Below are positions 41,487 through 41,589 of a DNA stretch of 41,589 nt, in pieces. The notes below the pieces were generated by a model, which worked only from the letters and a program-made list of their open reading frames with translations, searched no databases and was not told where the DNA came from. Source of the DNA: Comamonas phosphati (GTDB lineage: Bacteria > Pseudomonadota > Gammaproteobacteria > Burkholderiales > Burkholderiaceae_C); the NCBI RefSeq assembly GCF_014637085.1, contig NZ_BMEU01000005.1:168728-210316 (forward strand). The letters run 5' to 3'. The position numbers and the translations under genes are program-made. Numbering within the stretch: position 1 is the stretch's first letter; each line of letters opens with the position of its first letter.

Positions 41487-41589
41487 GGCCTGTCATCAAT
41501 CAATCTCCCCTTTGGACTTGAAGGCCAAAGGCCCGAACCCAGGTGAAGTGGTATGACCAGAAGATATGCCATTGGCGATGGCCCATGGG
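41487..41589 (+). mobile_element. Left end of a second IS5-family element (truncated by window)
   Basis: GGGCCTGTCATCAATC begins directly after CTAG, a sequence of the YTAR type targeted by many IS5 elements. It is followed by a transposase-like start codon and ribosome site. Only 103 bp are visible, so the far end, inverted repeat and second target copy lie outside the window. Confidence 0.55.
41553..41589 (+). CDS. IS5-family transposase, first 12 codons only
   Basis: The ATG at 41553 follows AGGTGA at normal spacing, and the 12 codons read MTRRYAIGDGPW. This closely resembles the N-terminus of IS5-family transposases common in Burkholderiales (MTRRYAL-x-D-x-x-W). The gene runs off the right edge, so integrity cannot be judged. 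Twelve residues is little evidence, but start context and the adjoining CTAG support it. Confidence 0.55.
   Translation, partial: MTRRYAIGDGPW

Noticed and set aside
41505-41589. Minus-strand open frame at the right edge
   Set aside because: The plus strand offers a start with a ribosome site and a transposase-like N-terminus, a better explanation.

Overview
The window is chromosomal, GC-rich (clearly above 60% by eye) and gene-dense. Gene content and order point to a betaproteobacterium of the order Burkholderiales, most likely the family Comamonadaceae (Delftia/Comamonas/Acidovorax-like). The strings exbB-exbD-lpxK-Trm112-kdsB-adk and purD-hemF-rsfS-rlmH-maf-rng support this, as do three classes of dispersed intergenic repeats of the kind common in that family. 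Genus cannot be fixed from sequence alone.

Layout, left to right. 1-1.6 kb: xseA (minus). 1.6-7.3 kb: ExbB/ExbD energiser pair, lpxK, a Trm112-like protein and kdsB (lipid A/Kdo supply), then a complete 935-bp IS5-family insertion with its target duplication, then adk with a strong terminator. 7.4-9.7 kb: an L-asparaginase divergent from lexA with two single-mismatch SOS boxes between them, then a small unknown gene. 9.9-13.8 kb: a D-2-hydroxyacid dehydrogenase, an unknown Pro/Ala-rich protein, holC and pepA. 13.8-18.6 kb: lptF-lptG (LPS export), a CbiX-type chelatase, cysB and a YbdL-type methionine aminotransferase. 18.7-21 kb: Nudix hydrolase, YjdM/PhnA zinc-ribbon protein and a NUC-type DNA/RNA endonuclease. 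21-27.8 kb, all minus: yebC-purD-hemF, then rsfS-rlmH-maf-rng; RsfS carries a histone-H1-like tail, and nadD is missing from its usual place. 27.9-35.7 kb: HerA-like ATPase, dienoyl-CoA isomerase-like crotonase, MFS transporter, argA and B12-dependent ribonucleotide reductase nrdJ. 35.7-38.1 kb: class A beta-lactamase, a thioredoxin-fold GST and dsbB. 38.3-41.3 kb: the sulfate/thiosulfate ABC genes cysT-cysW-cysA, flanked by direct copies of a Comamonadaceae-type repeat. 41.49 kb to the end: apparently the first bases of a second IS5-family element.

How the genes fit together. Much of the window is housekeeping: envelope biogenesis (lpxK, kdsB, lptFG), nucleotide metabolism (adk, purD, nrdJ), and ribosome and RNA maintenance (rsfS, rlmH, rng). 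A sulfur theme recurs: sulfate import (cysTWA), the regulator CysB, a chelatase able to serve siroheme or B12, and a methionine aminotransferase. The accessory signal is modest: two IS5-family elements, a nuclease of unclear role, a beta-lactamase with a Tat/lipoprotein-like leader, and dispersed palindromic repeats. I found no prophage, CRISPR array, rRNA or tRNA gene, and no convincing wholly new multi-gene system. The points most worth checking are the RsfS tail fusion, the dual SOS boxes shared by lexA and asparaginase, the missing nadD, and the IS and repeats around the cys transport operon.
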